Shown: one piece after another, positions 54,656 through 62,922 of the stretch
Layout of the letters: every line of letters starts with the position of its first letter
How positions within the stretch are numbered: position 1 is the first letter of the stretch
From: JAPLJM01 sp963708515
Lineage (GTDB): Bacteria; Desulfobacterota; Syntrophia; Syntrophales; Fen-1087
Reading direction: 5' to 3'
DNA: 64,000 bases
NCBI GenBank assembly: GCA_963708515.1
Contig: CAVPSX010000012.1
Location: 434,001-498,000, forward strand
Position numbers and translations under genes: made by a program
Notes under the pieces: generated by a model
What the model was told of the DNA's origin: nothing
Databases searched by the model: none
Seen by the model: the letters and a program-made list of their open reading frames with translations, nothing else

Positions 54656-54996
54656 CATTCCCTCCTTTATGATTCCGGAACCCACCTGGCGCCGATTTTT
54701 ATGATCGATCATCCGCGTGATTTCCGCTGTATGCAATTTTTGATAAAAAAAGTTTATAAAATTTAAGGAACATGCACAGTGAAATGGAACTTGGAGATGT
54801 GCTCTTTCCGGCATGTCCGGGGGCGATTTAATTCGATATTGATGTTGGCTCGGTAAATACCCAGGATAATATCCCTGAAGGAATATGCAGGCGTGTCGGT
54901 ATATGATCTGGCGCGCAATTTGTCAGTCATGGTCGGATATTTGTCAATGGCAGAAGGTCTTTCTATTTCACTGATGCTTCCCGACGGGGGCGCTCA

Positions 54997-55025
54997 CCTA
55001 TATAATCTTGAATGGGCGTTGTCAA
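54997..55025 (-). promoter_or_regulatory. sigma-70 promoter upstream of the thiolase operon
   Basis: On the reverse strand TTGACA (55025-55020), a 17-base spacer and TATAGG (55002-54997). The leader of about 340 bases to the start codon is long and holds no repeat copy or recognised riboswitch. The rest of the gap 54656-55127 shows nothing else I can name. Confidence 0.65.
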
Positions 55026-55127
55026 GAAGATAATGGGGTAGATGGGCCACATTTTTGAGGACGGTGAGATAAGTTAATATACAAGTATTTTCAATGGTAT
55101 CTGCATATCTAACCGGGTTTACGATCA

Positions 55128-55565
55128 TCACTGCGGTGATGCTCCCGGATGCAGGGCTTTTGCCATCTCCCGAAGCCGGATTTCCTCCGGGTCCAAGGCG
55201 TCGATGACAATCCCGTGCGGCAGTGGACGGCCATGCAGGTCAACGTGCACGAAGGTCAGAAAGCCGTCGAGCCCCAATTCTTCATTGCGATCGAAGACGA
55301 CCCTGACATAGGCAACCAGGCGGCTCCGTCCGGCTAAGACCACCCTGCTCTCAAACCGCAGGATGTCCCCCGACTGGACCGGTTTGGAAAAGACCAGTCC
55401 ATGGATATTCACGCAGACGATGCGATCCGGCGATGTGAGGCCGGCCGCCGCGATGAAGCCCGCCTCCACGAACCACTCGGCGCCCCGCCCCGCAAAGAGC
55501 GTCCTGTGGTGGTTTATGTCCTGCCCCTTGACATGCCGGTGGATAATATAAGTCTTTGTTTTCAT
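55128..55565 (-). CDS. hotdog-fold acyl-CoA thioesterase
   Basis: A 145-residue single-hotdog protein of the acyl-CoA hydrolase type: DINHHRTLFAGRGAEWFVEAGFIAA is the active-site helix region, followed by VCVNIHGLVFSKPVQSGDILRFESRV and the C-terminal LTFVHVDLHGRPLPHG strand. It would hydrolyse an acyl-CoA in the cytoplasm. I start at ATG 55565 after AGGGG. The open frame continues upstream to 55739, but those 58 codons are the repeat copy at 55591 and are not protein. Confidence 0.85.
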   Translation of the reverse strand: MKTKTYIIHRHVKGQDINHHRTLFAGRGAEWFVEAGFIAAAGLTSPDRIVCVNIHGLVFSKPVQSGDILRFESRVVLAGRSRLVAYVRVVFDRNEELGLDGFLTFVHVDLHGRPLPHGIVIDALDPEEIRLREMAKALHPGASPQ

Positions 55566-55590
55566 GATACTACGTACCCCTTTTCTGATC

Positions 55591-55755
55591 GAGACCTTTG
55601 AAAAATGGCTTCGCTGCGGCTGAAAATCTTTTTCGCAAGAAATTATGATAATACTGAAATATAGTTGCAATCCATAAATGAGTCTGATTCCCGGAAATGC
55701 GAAAAAACTTTGATTCGCCGCTTGCGAACCATTTTTCACCGGTTATGCAAAGCCC
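55591..55755 (-). repeat. dispersed palindromic repeat, copy 10
   Basis: A near-consensus inverted copy: GAGACCTTTGAAAAATGGCTTCGCTGCGGCTG, AATCTTTTTCGCAAGAAATTATGATAA, AACTTTGATTCGCCGCTTGCGAACC, CACCGGTTATGCAAAGC. It lies between the thioesterase and the downstream end of the hydrolase gene. Confidence 0.9.
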
Positions 55756-55827
55756 TCTGATCGCAGACAACCGGCGGCGGCATCAGCAGGCATGGAAAAC
55801 AGTTGCATGAAACCATGGATAAAGTCG

Positions 55828-56808
55828 TCATACCGTTCCGATATCTTTCTGAATGGCCCGGTCGATGAGCCGGTCATACCAGCAGGCGTAGGGAAAGAAT
55901 TCCAGAAAGCCGCAATGGCCGCCATATCGCTGGATCAGCAACTGCAGCCGCGGATTTTTCTCCAGACGCCGGAAATCAGCGACCGGGATGAAGGGGTCGT
56001 CTTCGGCGGTAACGATCGTCACGGGCATGGACAGATCCCTGAAAGCGTCGTTGAGAAGGGTATATTCCCTGAAATAAAGGCGGGAGTCCGAATATTCCGG
56101 GTACCACGGTATGATGGCTTCCGTCAGGCCCAGGCAGGTCCTCAGATTCAGGATGCCATTAAAATCGTACTTATCCGGAAACAGGGCCTGCTTTTTGCGC
56201 AGCGACCGCTTCCACTTTCTTAAAAAATAATAACGGTAAAAGGGCAGACTCTCATCGATACATCGGGTGGCCTTATAGGGATCCAGAGGCGGACTGATCG
56301 CAAAGACATGTCTCAGGTTGACGATCCGGCAGAGCGATTGCCGCAGGGCAACCCGCAGGCTAAAATTACCCCCAAGAGAAAATCCCACCAGGTAGACCGG
56401 CAACCCATTCGCAAGGCGACAAATGTCGCTGACGGCCCCGACGGTTTCATCGATAAGGGCGCCATGAAAAAGCCCTTCATTCAAATGGTGGCTCTCGCCG
56501 TGATCGCGCAGGTTCAGGCGGAAGACGTCATATCCCTTCCCGAAGAGATACTTGCCCGACGACTGGATATAGGCCGATTCGGAGCTTCCCTCCCAGCCAT
56601 GAATCAGAATGATCAGCGCCCTGCAGGGCTGATCGGACTGCACGGAATGATGGCCCAGCAGGCGGACGCCGGCACCTCCGTCAACAATCACCGGCCGCGC
56701 CGCATCCATCATGGCATTCCGGCCGTTGTTGCGCACCCGCGTGGTGGCAAGAATCGATTGTAAATGCCGATTGCGGGATAAAAGACTGGGACAGAACTGC
56801 GTGCTCAT
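55828..56808 (-). CDS. alpha/beta hydrolase of the YheT type
   Basis: About 326 residues. ILIHGWEGSSESAY is the oxyanion/cap segment, VYLVGFSLGGNFSLRVAL the nucleophile elbow, VTAEDDPFIP the acid and RYGGHCGFLEFF the catalytic His. N-terminal NRHLQSILATTRV and the FPYACWYDRLIDRAIQ tail are typical of YheT/ABHD1-3 esterases. ATG 56808 is preceded by CAGGAGAG. Substrate unknown; membrane lipids or acyl esters are possible. Confidence 0.9.
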   Translation of the reverse strand: MSTQFCPSLLSRNRHLQSILATTRVRNNGRNAMMDAARPVIVDGGAGVRLLGHHSVQSDQPCRALIILIHGWEGSSESAYIQSSGKYLFGKGYDVFRLNLRDHGESHHLNEGLFHGALIDETVGAVSDICRLANGLPVYLVGFSLGGNFSLRVALRQSLCRIVNLRHVFAISPPLDPYKATRCIDESLPFYRYYFLRKWKRSLRKKQALFPDKYDFNGILNLRTCLGLTEAIIPWYPEYSDSRLYFREYTLLNDAFRDLSMPVTIVTAEDDPFIPVADFRRLEKNPRLQLLIQRYGGHCGFLEFFPYACWYDRLIDRAIQKDIGTV

Positions 56809-56883
56809 AGACTCTCCTGAAATCATTTCCGGCTGTTTCCATACAGCTAATTCTTTCTTTATATCACGTTTTCAACAAATAGA

Positions 56884-57010
56884 AAAGACAACTTCTCAAA
56901 AAGCGAATACTGCATTGCGTTTCGGCCTTCGAGCTTGCATCACGTGCCAACTGTGCATCATGCTTTAAGATTTGCCTATCTTGCCCTTGACGCTTTTTTG
57001 TGAAGCCGTC
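56884..57010. repeat. second dispersed repeat family, diverged copy B
   Basis: Starts GACAACTTCTCAAAAAGCGAATACTGCATTGCG and ends GACGCTTTTTTGTGAAGCCGTC, matching the ends of 38214-38378; the middle has drifted. Confidence 0.5.
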
Positions 57011-57019
57011 AATATTTTC

Positions 57020-57048
57020 TTGACACATAAAAGGGCCCCTGTTAGATT
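57020..57048 (+). promoter_or_regulatory. sigma-70 promoter of the metallo-hydrolase gene
   Basis: TTGACA (57020-57025), a 17-base spacer and TAGATT (57043-57048), 55 bases before the ATG at 57103. It may also serve the thi genes downstream. Confidence 0.7.
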
Positions 57049-57102
57049 TAAGTTGTTGAAAAGTAATATTTTATCGCATTATCCCCTCCAGGGAGTTTTT
57101 TC

Positions 57103-58068
57103 ATGATTGTTCATTTCTGGGGTTCGCGCGGTTCGTTGCCTGCCGCCATGGATACCCGAATGATCCGGGCAAAGATATTCAAGGCGGTCAAAGCCTCCCG
57201 GTCGCACCGGCTGGAAACGGATGAAGCCATTGATCGCTTCATCCGGGAGCATCTGCCGTTTGCTGTCGGCGGTACATACGGATGCAGCACGCCCTGTGTC
57301 GAACTCAAACCGCAGGCGGAATATGTCCTCTGCGACGCAGGCACCGGCCTCAGGAATTTCGGAAACGCTTTTATGAAAAGCCGGCAGTCACAGCAAAATA
57401 GTACGGCGCCTATTTTTCATATTTTCATGTCCCACCCGCACTGGGATCACATCCAGGGCTTCCCTTTCTTCACCCCTGCTTATCTCCCCGACCACCAGAT
57501 CCACATTTACGGCTGCCATAATAACCTGCAGCAAGCCCTGACGGAACAGCAGAACGCGCCGTTCTTTCCCGTCCCCCTGGCTGCCATGCGCGCGGAAATT
57601 CTGTTTCACACCCTTGAGCCGGGGCAATCGTATGAAATCGCCGGCTATAGCGTCCGCAGCGTCAAACAGAATCATCCCGGCGATTCTTATGGATACCGGT
57701 TTGAAAGAGACGGGAGGATCGTCGTCTATTCAACGGATGCAGAACATAAGAAAGAGGCGGATGAAGACGCATATATATTCATTGATTTTTTCCAAAATGC
57801 GGATCTGCTCATTTTCGACGCCCAATATATGCTGCTGGATGCCCTGGATGCGAAGGAAAACTGGGGACATTCCAGCAACCTCGCCGCCGTGGAGCTTGCC
57901 GTCCGAGCGAACGTCAAGCATCTATGCCTGTTCCACAGCGAACATACCTATGATGATGAAGGACTTGAGCAGTTTCTTGCCCAGACTTGCGATTACCTGA
58001 AGATATATGCCGATGCTCACCCCCTGAAGATCGATCTGGCCGCAGACGGACTGGAGATTGAAATCTGA
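57103..58068 (+). CDS. MBL-fold metallo-hydrolase
   Basis: A 321-residue metallo-beta-lactamase-fold protein with the two-metal motif SHPHWDHIQGFPFF, a bridging-Asp region VVYSTDAEH and late His ligands near GHSSNLAAV and CLFHSEHTYDDE. N-terminus VHFWGSRGSLPA and the GCSTPCVEL strand are typical of a group often found beside signalling domains. It would hydrolyse an ester or phosphodiester; substrate unknown. The start follows GGGAG, and promoter 57020 lies just upstream. Confidence 0.88.
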   Translation: MIVHFWGSRGSLPAAMDTRMIRAKIFKAVKASRSHRLETDEAIDRFIREHLPFAVGGTYGCSTPCVELKPQAEYVLCDAGTGLRNFGNAFMKSRQSQQNSTAPIFHIFMSHPHWDHIQGFPFFTPAYLPDHQIHIYGCHNNLQQALTEQQNAPFFPVPLAAMRAEILFHTLEPGQSYEIAGYSVRSVKQNHPGDSYGYRFERDGRIVVYSTDAEHKKEADEDAYIFIDFFQNADLLIFDAQYMLLDALDAKENWGHSSNLAAVELAVRANVKHLCLFHSEHTYDDEGLEQFLAQTCDYLKIYADAHPLKIDLAADGLEIEI

Positions 58069-58111
58069 CCTTGTCGGCATTGCTTCCCTCTGCATCACGG
58101 AGACATGATCC

Positions 58112-58915
58112 ATGAAACTTACCGCAGCACGAATCTGGTCGTCCATCGGTGACATCCGCAAAACGTCTCCGGTGGTTCACAACATCACCAATTACGTGGC
58201 CATGAACAACTCCGCCAACGCACTGCTGGCCATCGGGGCTTCGCCGGTTATGGCCCACGCGGAAGACGAGGTGGAGGACATGGTGGCCATCGCCGGCGCT
58301 CTGGTTATCAATATCGGCACCCTGAGCGCCCCCTGGATCCGCGCCATGCACCTTGCCGCGCACCAAGCTAAGGTGCGAAAGGTTCCCGTCATCCTGGATC
58401 CTGTGGGCGCAGGCGCGACCGCCTACCGCACGCACACGGCAGGGGAACTGCTGCGGGAATACCCGCCGGCGATCATCCGCGGCAACGCATCGGAAATCAT
58501 GGCCCTGACCGATACGGCGGCAAAAACAAAAGGGGTGGACAGCACGGCTGCGTCCCATGCCGCCGCGGATGCCGCCCATCAACTGGGTCAGGACTATGGG
58601 TGTGTTGTCTGCGTCAGCGGCGAAACGGATTATATCGTCCGCGGCGGCGATGCAACGCGCATCATGAACGGCCACGCCATGATGACGCGCGTCACGGGCA
58701 TGGGATGCATCGCCTCGGCCCTGTGCGGCGCCTTTGCCGCCGTCAACGCCGACCATACCGAAGCGGCGGCCCAGGCTATGGCAGTTATGGGCATTGCAGG
58801 CGAAATGGCTGCGCAGGATGCGCCCGGACCCGGCAGTCTGCAGGTCCGTTTTATCGACGCCCTTTACCGCCTTTCCGAAGGAGATATCGCCTGCCGCCTC
58901 AGAACGGATGGCTGA
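58112..58915 (+). CDS. thiM: hydroxyethylthiazole kinase
   Basis: A 267-residue ribokinase-fold kinase that phosphorylates the thiazole part of thiamin for salvage. PVVHNITNYVAMNNSANALLAIGASPVM is the substrate site, ILDPVGAGATAYR and GNASEIMALT follow, and TRVTGMGCIASAL holds the anion hole with the conserved Cys. It precedes thiE by three bases. No TPP riboswitch is evident in the 43 bases upstream. Confidence 0.95.
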   Translation: MKLTAARIWSSIGDIRKTSPVVHNITNYVAMNNSANALLAIGASPVMAHAEDEVEDMVAIAGALVINIGTLSAPWIRAMHLAAHQAKVRKVPVILDPVGAGATAYRTHTAGELLREYPPAIIRGNASEIMALTDTAAKTKGVDSTAASHAAADAAHQLGQDYGCVVCVSGETDYIVRGGDATRIMNGHAMMTRVTGMGCIASALCGAFAAVNADHTEAAAQAMAVMGIAGEMAAQDAPGPGSLQVRFIDALYRLSEGDIACRLRTDG

Positions 58916-58918
58916 ACC

Positions 58919-59554
58919 ATGCGGGGATTATACCTGGTTACCGATCGCACGCTCTGCGGTCAAAGACCCGTCGAAGAAGTGGTTTTCATGGCTCTTCAGG
59001 GCGGCGCAACCTGTATCCAGTTGCGCGAAAAGGACGCTTCGACGCGCGATTTTGTGGAAGAGGCACAGCGCATCAAGGCGGTCATGGCCCCTTTCCGGGC
59101 ATCGCTGATCATCAATGACCGCATCGACGTGGCCCTCGCCGTCGGGGCCGATGGCGTTCACATCGGGCAGCGGGATATGCCCTGTGAAATCGCCAGAAAG
59201 CTCATGGGACCCCGCGCGATTATCGGTCTTTCCGTGGAATCCTGGAAAGACGTGGAACGGGCCGTGACGCTCGACGTTGATTATCTGGGCGTGAGCCCAG
59301 TCTTTGTAACGCCGACGAAGATTGATACGAAGGGCCACTGGGGACTGGAAGGCCTGCGCCGCATCAGGACCGCCACCCGCCTGCCTCTTGTCGCCATCGG
59401 CGGTCTCAATGCCTCCAACACAGCGGATGTCATTCGGGCGGGCGCCGACAGCATCGCCGTGGTCTCCGCGATCTGCGCTGCGGACGATCCATACCAGGCC
59501 GCTCGGGAACTCAGCACACTAATTGATGAATCACTTGCCCTGACGCACCGGTGA
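58919..59554 (+). CDS. thiE: thiamin-phosphate synthase
   Basis: A 211-residue TIM barrel joining thiazole phosphate to the pyrimidine diphosphate. TCIQLREKDASTRDFV, IINDRIDVALAVGADGVHIGQRDMP, YLGVSPVFVTPTK and VAIGGLNASN are the family landmarks, with Asn/Asp ligands for magnesium pyrophosphate. The ATG lies three bases after the thiM stop. Its own stop is three bases before the ATG of the HAD gene, at a TGAAAAATG like that of recC-recB. Confidence 0.95.
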   Translation: MRGLYLVTDRTLCGQRPVEEVVFMALQGGATCIQLREKDASTRDFVEEAQRIKAVMAPFRASLIINDRIDVALAVGADGVHIGQRDMPCEIARKLMGPRAIIGLSVESWKDVERAVTLDVDYLGVSPVFVTPTKIDTKGHWGLEGLRRIRTATRLPLVAIGGLNASNTADVIRAGADSIAVVSAICAADDPYQAARELSTLIDESLALTHR

Positions 59555-59560
59555 AAAATG
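59547..59560 (+). repeat. possible repeat-end fragment at the thiE/HAD junction
   Basis: ACCGGTGAAAAATG equals 14 bases of the left end of repeat copy 7 (47192). The match is short and could be chance, but the same TGAAAAATG forms the recC-recB junction. Confidence 0.35.
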
Positions 59561-60373
59561 ATCATTTTCGATTATTCCGGAACGCTGAGCCTTGAGGCCC
59601 CCCTGTTTGCCGCGCCCGATTCCCTCATGAAACACCTCGAGGTCGCCGGCCTGTGCGATTTCGGGATCGACAGCCCGAGCATTTTCTGGGAGCAGCTCGT
59701 GAACCCAACCTGGGTGGCCGGCAGCACGACCAACGCGGGTTATAAGAAGGTGCTGCTGGAACACATCATCGCCTCACTTCATCCCGATACGTCTATGCAT
59801 CGCCGCGTCGCCGTCGCCGTCGGCACTTTCGTCGACCGCTATCTCGAACACTCCGGAATCGATGCGCGCTGGAAACCGCTTTTGCGCCGGATCAACGCGC
59901 ATCCTTCCATCAGGACCGTCATTGCGACGGATCATTATGCGGAAGTGACGGGCGTCATTATCAGACTCCTCGGCGACTGGCAGATCGGGGCCGTAACGGC
60001 GGCGGAAGCGGTCTCAAATCCACAGGCCGCCGCCTCTTTTATTGTCGCCAACTCGGCAGACCTCGGGGTTCATAAGGCCGACCGACGCTTCTGGCAGATA
60101 CTCAAGACAAACCTGCGCATCGAGGCCATGCGCCGCATCCTGATTATCGACGACTTCGGTTATAACGAGCAGGGCGCGGACGACTACAGCAAGCGGCGCC
60201 AGGTAGAAGCAAGAATGAAGGAGACCGTCCTGACGCTGGAGACGGTTTTTTCAGCGGCCGTCGAGGTTTTTCCCATCATGATCGGAACGGATGTCCGTGA
60301 GGGGGACGTCCGAATGAAAAATCTTTTCGAGGGCGTGACGGCCGTTATTGACCGGTTTCTGGCTACCCGTTAG
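59558..60373 (+). CDS. HAD-like protein with an altered first motif
   Basis: A 271-residue protein coupled to thiE. It has the HAD plan: motif I FDYSGT (Asp5 present, the usual second Asp replaced by Ser7), a Thr-bearing strand VIATDHYAE (motif II), and LIIDDFGYNEQGADDY as motif IV. The cap domain is helical. Losing the second Asp normally removes the phosphatase acid/base, so it may be a slow, altered or non-phosphatase HAD. By position it could act on thiamin phosphate or a precursor, which is inference only. Confidence 0.78.
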   Translation: MIIFDYSGTLSLEAPLFAAPDSLMKHLEVAGLCDFGIDSPSIFWEQLVNPTWVAGSTTNAGYKKVLLEHIIASLHPDTSMHRRVAVAVGTFVDRYLEHSGIDARWKPLLRRINAHPSIRTVIATDHYAEVTGVIIRLLGDWQIGAVTAAEAVSNPQAAASFIVANSADLGVHKADRRFWQILKTNLRIEAMRRILIIDDFGYNEQGADDYSKRRQVEARMKETVLTLETVFSAAVEVFPIMIGTDVREGDVRMKNLFEGVTAVIDRFLATR

Positions 60374-60424
60374 GCAACCGCCAGAGCGATCAAACCAGCC
60401 AAATATACTTTCCATTGATTCTTT

Positions 60425-60487
60425 GAGTGCTTTGCATCACCAGTGAATGATGGTTCGTAAACAGCGAAGCCATTATTCAAAGGTCTC
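60425..60487 (+). repeat. dispersed palindromic repeat, copy 11 (internally deleted)
   Basis: GAGTGCTTTGCATCACCAGTGAATGATGGTTCG is joined directly to GCGAAGCCATTATTCAAAGGTCTC, so only the two ends remain and about 100 inner bases are lost. It precedes the yjbQ gene by about 50 bases. Confidence 0.8.
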
Positions 60488-60534
60488 TTTTTTCACCGTT
60501 AAAATTAAGCAATAAATAGGGAGGTGAACGTCTT

Positions 60535-60954
60535 ATGAAATCTTTCCGCAAAGAGCTGTGGTTCAATGTCCAGGCGCGCTGCGGGTTTGTCAACATCACG
60601 GGGCATGTCGAACATTGTCTGCGTGAAAGCGGCGTGTCCGAGGGGCTCGTGCTCGTCAACGCGATGCACATCACGGCGTCGGTTTTCATCAATGACGACG
60701 AATCCGGGCTGCATCAGGACTATGAGGAATGGCTTGAAAAGCTTGCGCCGCATGAACCTGTTTCGAAATACCGGCACAATCGAACGGGCGAGGACAATGG
60801 CGACGCCCACCTGAAGAGACAGATTATGGGCAGGGAGGTCGTGGTGGCCGTCACCGGCGGCAAACTGGATTTCGGTCCCTGGGAGCAGATTTTCTACGGT
60901 GAATTCGACGGCAGGAGAAGAAAAAGGGTACTCGTGAAGATCATCGGGGCGTGA
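60535..60954 (+). CDS. yjbQ: YjbQ family protein (UPF0047), secondary thiamin-phosphate synthase
   Basis: A 139-residue protein of normal family length. HITASVFINDDESGLHQDY and NGDAHLKRQIMG carry the conserved Asp/His/metal residues, and WEQIFYGEFDG ends the fold. The E. coli homologue can replace ThiE weakly, hence the family name. Here it stands 160 bases after the thiM-thiE-HAD run, in the same direction, which supports a thiamin link. The start follows GGGAGGTG. Confidence 0.92.
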   Translation: MKSFRKELWFNVQARCGFVNITGHVEHCLRESGVSEGLVLVNAMHITASVFINDDESGLHQDYEEWLEKLAPHEPVSKYRHNRTGEDNGDAHLKRQIMGREVVVAVTGGKLDFGPWEQIFYGEFDGRRRKRVLVKIIGA

Positions 60955-61001
60955 ATTTTCGCCCTTAATGTGTTTTTGATAAGCTTCTCCTGGATGGCCA
61001 T
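60894..61001 (-). other. ribosome-site-led 35-codon frame, probable gene-start remnant
   Basis: AAGGAGGTG stands eight bases before ATG 61001, which opens MAIQEKLIKNTLRAKIHAP and ends at 60894, antisense to the end of yjbQ. The ribosome site is too good for chance, but the product has no family. It may be the start of a lost gene. The rest of the gap 60955-61242 shows nothing I can name. Confidence 0.3.
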
Positions 61002-61242
61002 GATGCTTCACCTCCTTGTATCTGATTGCTGCCAACAATCCAGGAAGTTATCTGAGCACCTTTTCTACCTAACTGTCAACTCAAGCCCATCTTCTCACAA
61101 ATCGGGGTAAGTGGTGGGATTGAGATATTAAAAACGTGGAGTCACCCCGTTTTCTCCGAAAATTCCCAATCGTAATACTTCTGACATGATGATATTATAC
61201 TTGAGTGCTGCGGCATGAAGCGGCATTTAAGGTGACAACGAT

Positions 61243-61872
61243 ATGATCACGAAAAGAAAAAAGTTGCTGGTTTTCGGTCTGCTGACCATCATGGCAATTG
61301 CCTTTCTGATGGCTTGCTCTTCATACGCCAAGTCACCCCGCCTTGCCGGAGATGCAGTCATCCTCGCATTTGGTGACAGCCTGACCTTCGGAACCGGGGC
61401 TGCTCCGACAGAAAGCTACCCGGCGGTCCTGGAGCGCCTCGTCGGGAGACGGGTGGTTAATGCCGGTGTTCCGGGAGAGGTAACCGAAGAAGGGTTATCT
61501 CGTCTGCCGGAAGTGCTTGAGAGAGAAAAGCCTGCACTCCTGATCCTTTGCCATGGAGGTAATGACCTGCTCCGTGGTTTGGATCAGCAGCAAACCGCCA
61601 GCAATTTACGGGCAATGATCCGGCTTGCAAGGAAGCGGGGAGTTACTGTAGTTATTATCGCGGTGCCGTTTGCGGGCATTGCTCTGTCGCCTCCGTCTTT
61701 CTACCGGGAGACAGCCATGGAAATGGATATCCCTGTCGAAGGAAAAATCCTGACAACGGTGCTGTCCGATGGCTCCCTCAAGGCAGATTACATCCATCCG
61801 AATGCCGCAGGATACCGTCGGATGGCCGAATCGATTGCAGCCCTTCTCAAGAAAAGCGGTGCGGTGGAGTAA
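61243..61872 (+). CDS. SGNH/GDSL esterase lipoprotein (TesA-like)
   Basis: A 209-residue lipoprotein: signal peptide with lipobox FLMAC (Cys25), block I AFGDSLTFGTGA with nucleophile Ser46, block II VNAGVPGE, block III HGGNDLLRG and block V DYIHPNAAGYRRMA with the catalytic Asp/His. This is the layout of TesA/lysophospholipase L1. It would hydrolyse acyl esters or thioesters in the periplasm from a membrane anchor. Confidence 0.93.
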   Translation: MITKRKKLLVFGLLTIMAIAFLMACSSYAKSPRLAGDAVILAFGDSLTFGTGAAPTESYPAVLERLVGRRVVNAGVPGEVTEEGLSRLPEVLEREKPALLILCHGGNDLLRGLDQQQTASNLRAMIRLARKRGVTVVIIAVPFAGIALSPPSFYRETAMEMDIPVEGKILTTVLSDGSLKADYIHPNAAGYRRMAESIAALLKKSGAVE

Positions 61873-61973
61873 CCTCCAGTGCCGGAATAAATACCGACAA
61901 CTCGCCCATTGTAAAGCCGTTACTGTAACAGCACATTAGTAACAGTATGCAGCAGTTGCTTGTGCTGCGCTAT

Positions 61974-62216
61974 TTATACATGATGTATTCGGTTTACAGC
62001 GGGTTGATTCCCAGCCATCAAATGTTCTATACCATACCGTCCCGTCAGAGCATGCAACAGCTTCCATTTGCCGATCGCCAGCGAAAAAATGCCCGTACGA
62101 GATTTGTCTTTGAAAAGGAATTCCTTGATTTCCAGTTTTGTACTCTCAGGCAGCGTGATCGTACTGTCATTTGAGTGAGGATTCCTTGCGGGATATGAGA
62201 TCCCCCCGTTGCCCAT
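61974..62216 (-). pseudogene. fragment of a FecR-domain protein
   Basis: The frame reads STITLPESTKLEIKEFLF then KDKSRTGIFSLAIGKWKLL, the core of a FecR domain (surface or periplasmic beta structure). There is no signal peptide, no ribosome site and no continuation: sequence before and after is unrelated. It is a truncated relic about 80 codons long. Confidence 0.55.
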
Positions 62217-62258
62217 ATTGGTGGATGATCAGTTTGGATCAGGGCAAGGGGGGATCAG

Positions 62259-62612
62259 TCATTCCGACTTTGCGGGATTATTATCTTCCTTCTTTTTCTT
62301 TTTTCCCTTGCCCTCAGCGGGGACTTCCTTTATTTTTCTCTCTTCTTTGATGGCTTCCGGTGCTTTCGGGGGGGCAGCTGCCCTTTCCGCCTTCATCCTT
62401 GCCAGTTCGGCCGTTTTCTTTTCATTGGCGTCAATGGTCTTCAGCCTGTTGTTGATGGCCTCGATATTTGCCCGCAATTTTTTGACGAGCGCATCTTTAT
62501 CTATCTCACGAGGTTCGATCCCCCTTGATAATAGGAGAGCCAGCCGATTTTTCAGATTCCGTTCGAAAGACACCTTTCTTCCGTTTTGCGCCTGCCTATG
62601 CTTTGATCCCAT
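62259..62612 (-). CDS. small basic coiled-coil protein, hypothetical
   Basis: A 117-residue protein with a strong GGGAGG site before ATG 62612. The N-terminus is basic (GSKHRQAQNGRKVSFERNLKNRL), then LLLSRGIEPREIDKDALVKKLRANIEAINNRL, a probable coiled coil (about 40-75), and a long Ala/Pro/Lys tail with KGKKKKK. No enzyme motif is visible; it could bind nucleic acid. I have no family name for it. Confidence 0.7.
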   Translation of the reverse strand: MGSKHRQAQNGRKVSFERNLKNRLALLLSRGIEPREIDKDALVKKLRANIEAINNRLKTIDANEKKTAELARMKAERAAAPPKAPEAIKEERKIKEVPAEGKGKKKKKEDNNPAKSE

Positions 62613-62922
62613 ATTTTCCTCCCTCTTTCTGTAAATATGGCTTCATCCAAAACCATGGAAAATCAGGGACACTCCCCTATTACTTACAGGGTCACCTCCC
62701 TTGTTTATCATTGTCTGAAAGCTCGCATATTTATCAAAACATTACAACCTAATACTTCAAGGAAGGAGCAAATGCTTTATCTACCTACCACCATGCAGTG
62801 GTGGGTATTCATAATAGCTGAGGATTACAGATGAAAAGGAAGTAACATTCGCATTAAGGCGCAGGCTTTGGATCATCGCCTTCGGTGCGTAGTTGGGCAG
62901 AGCCTGCATAAGGATTCTTGCT
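62613..62922. other. gap with a short hairpin and a tiny frame
   Basis: CCACCA/TGGTGG forms a 6-bp stem near 62788-62804 without a T-run. AAGGAAGGAG precedes ATG 62772, which opens only 20 codons (MLYLPTTMQWWVFIIAEDYR). I cannot call it a gene. Nothing else was recognised. Confidence 0.3.

Noticed and set aside
55566..55739. Fifty-eight extra N-terminal codons on the thioesterase
   Set aside because: They are a translation of repeat copy 10; a ribosome site marks the real start at 55565.
58069..58111. TPP riboswitch before thiM
   Set aside because: The 43-base spacer is too short and shows no thi-box sequence.
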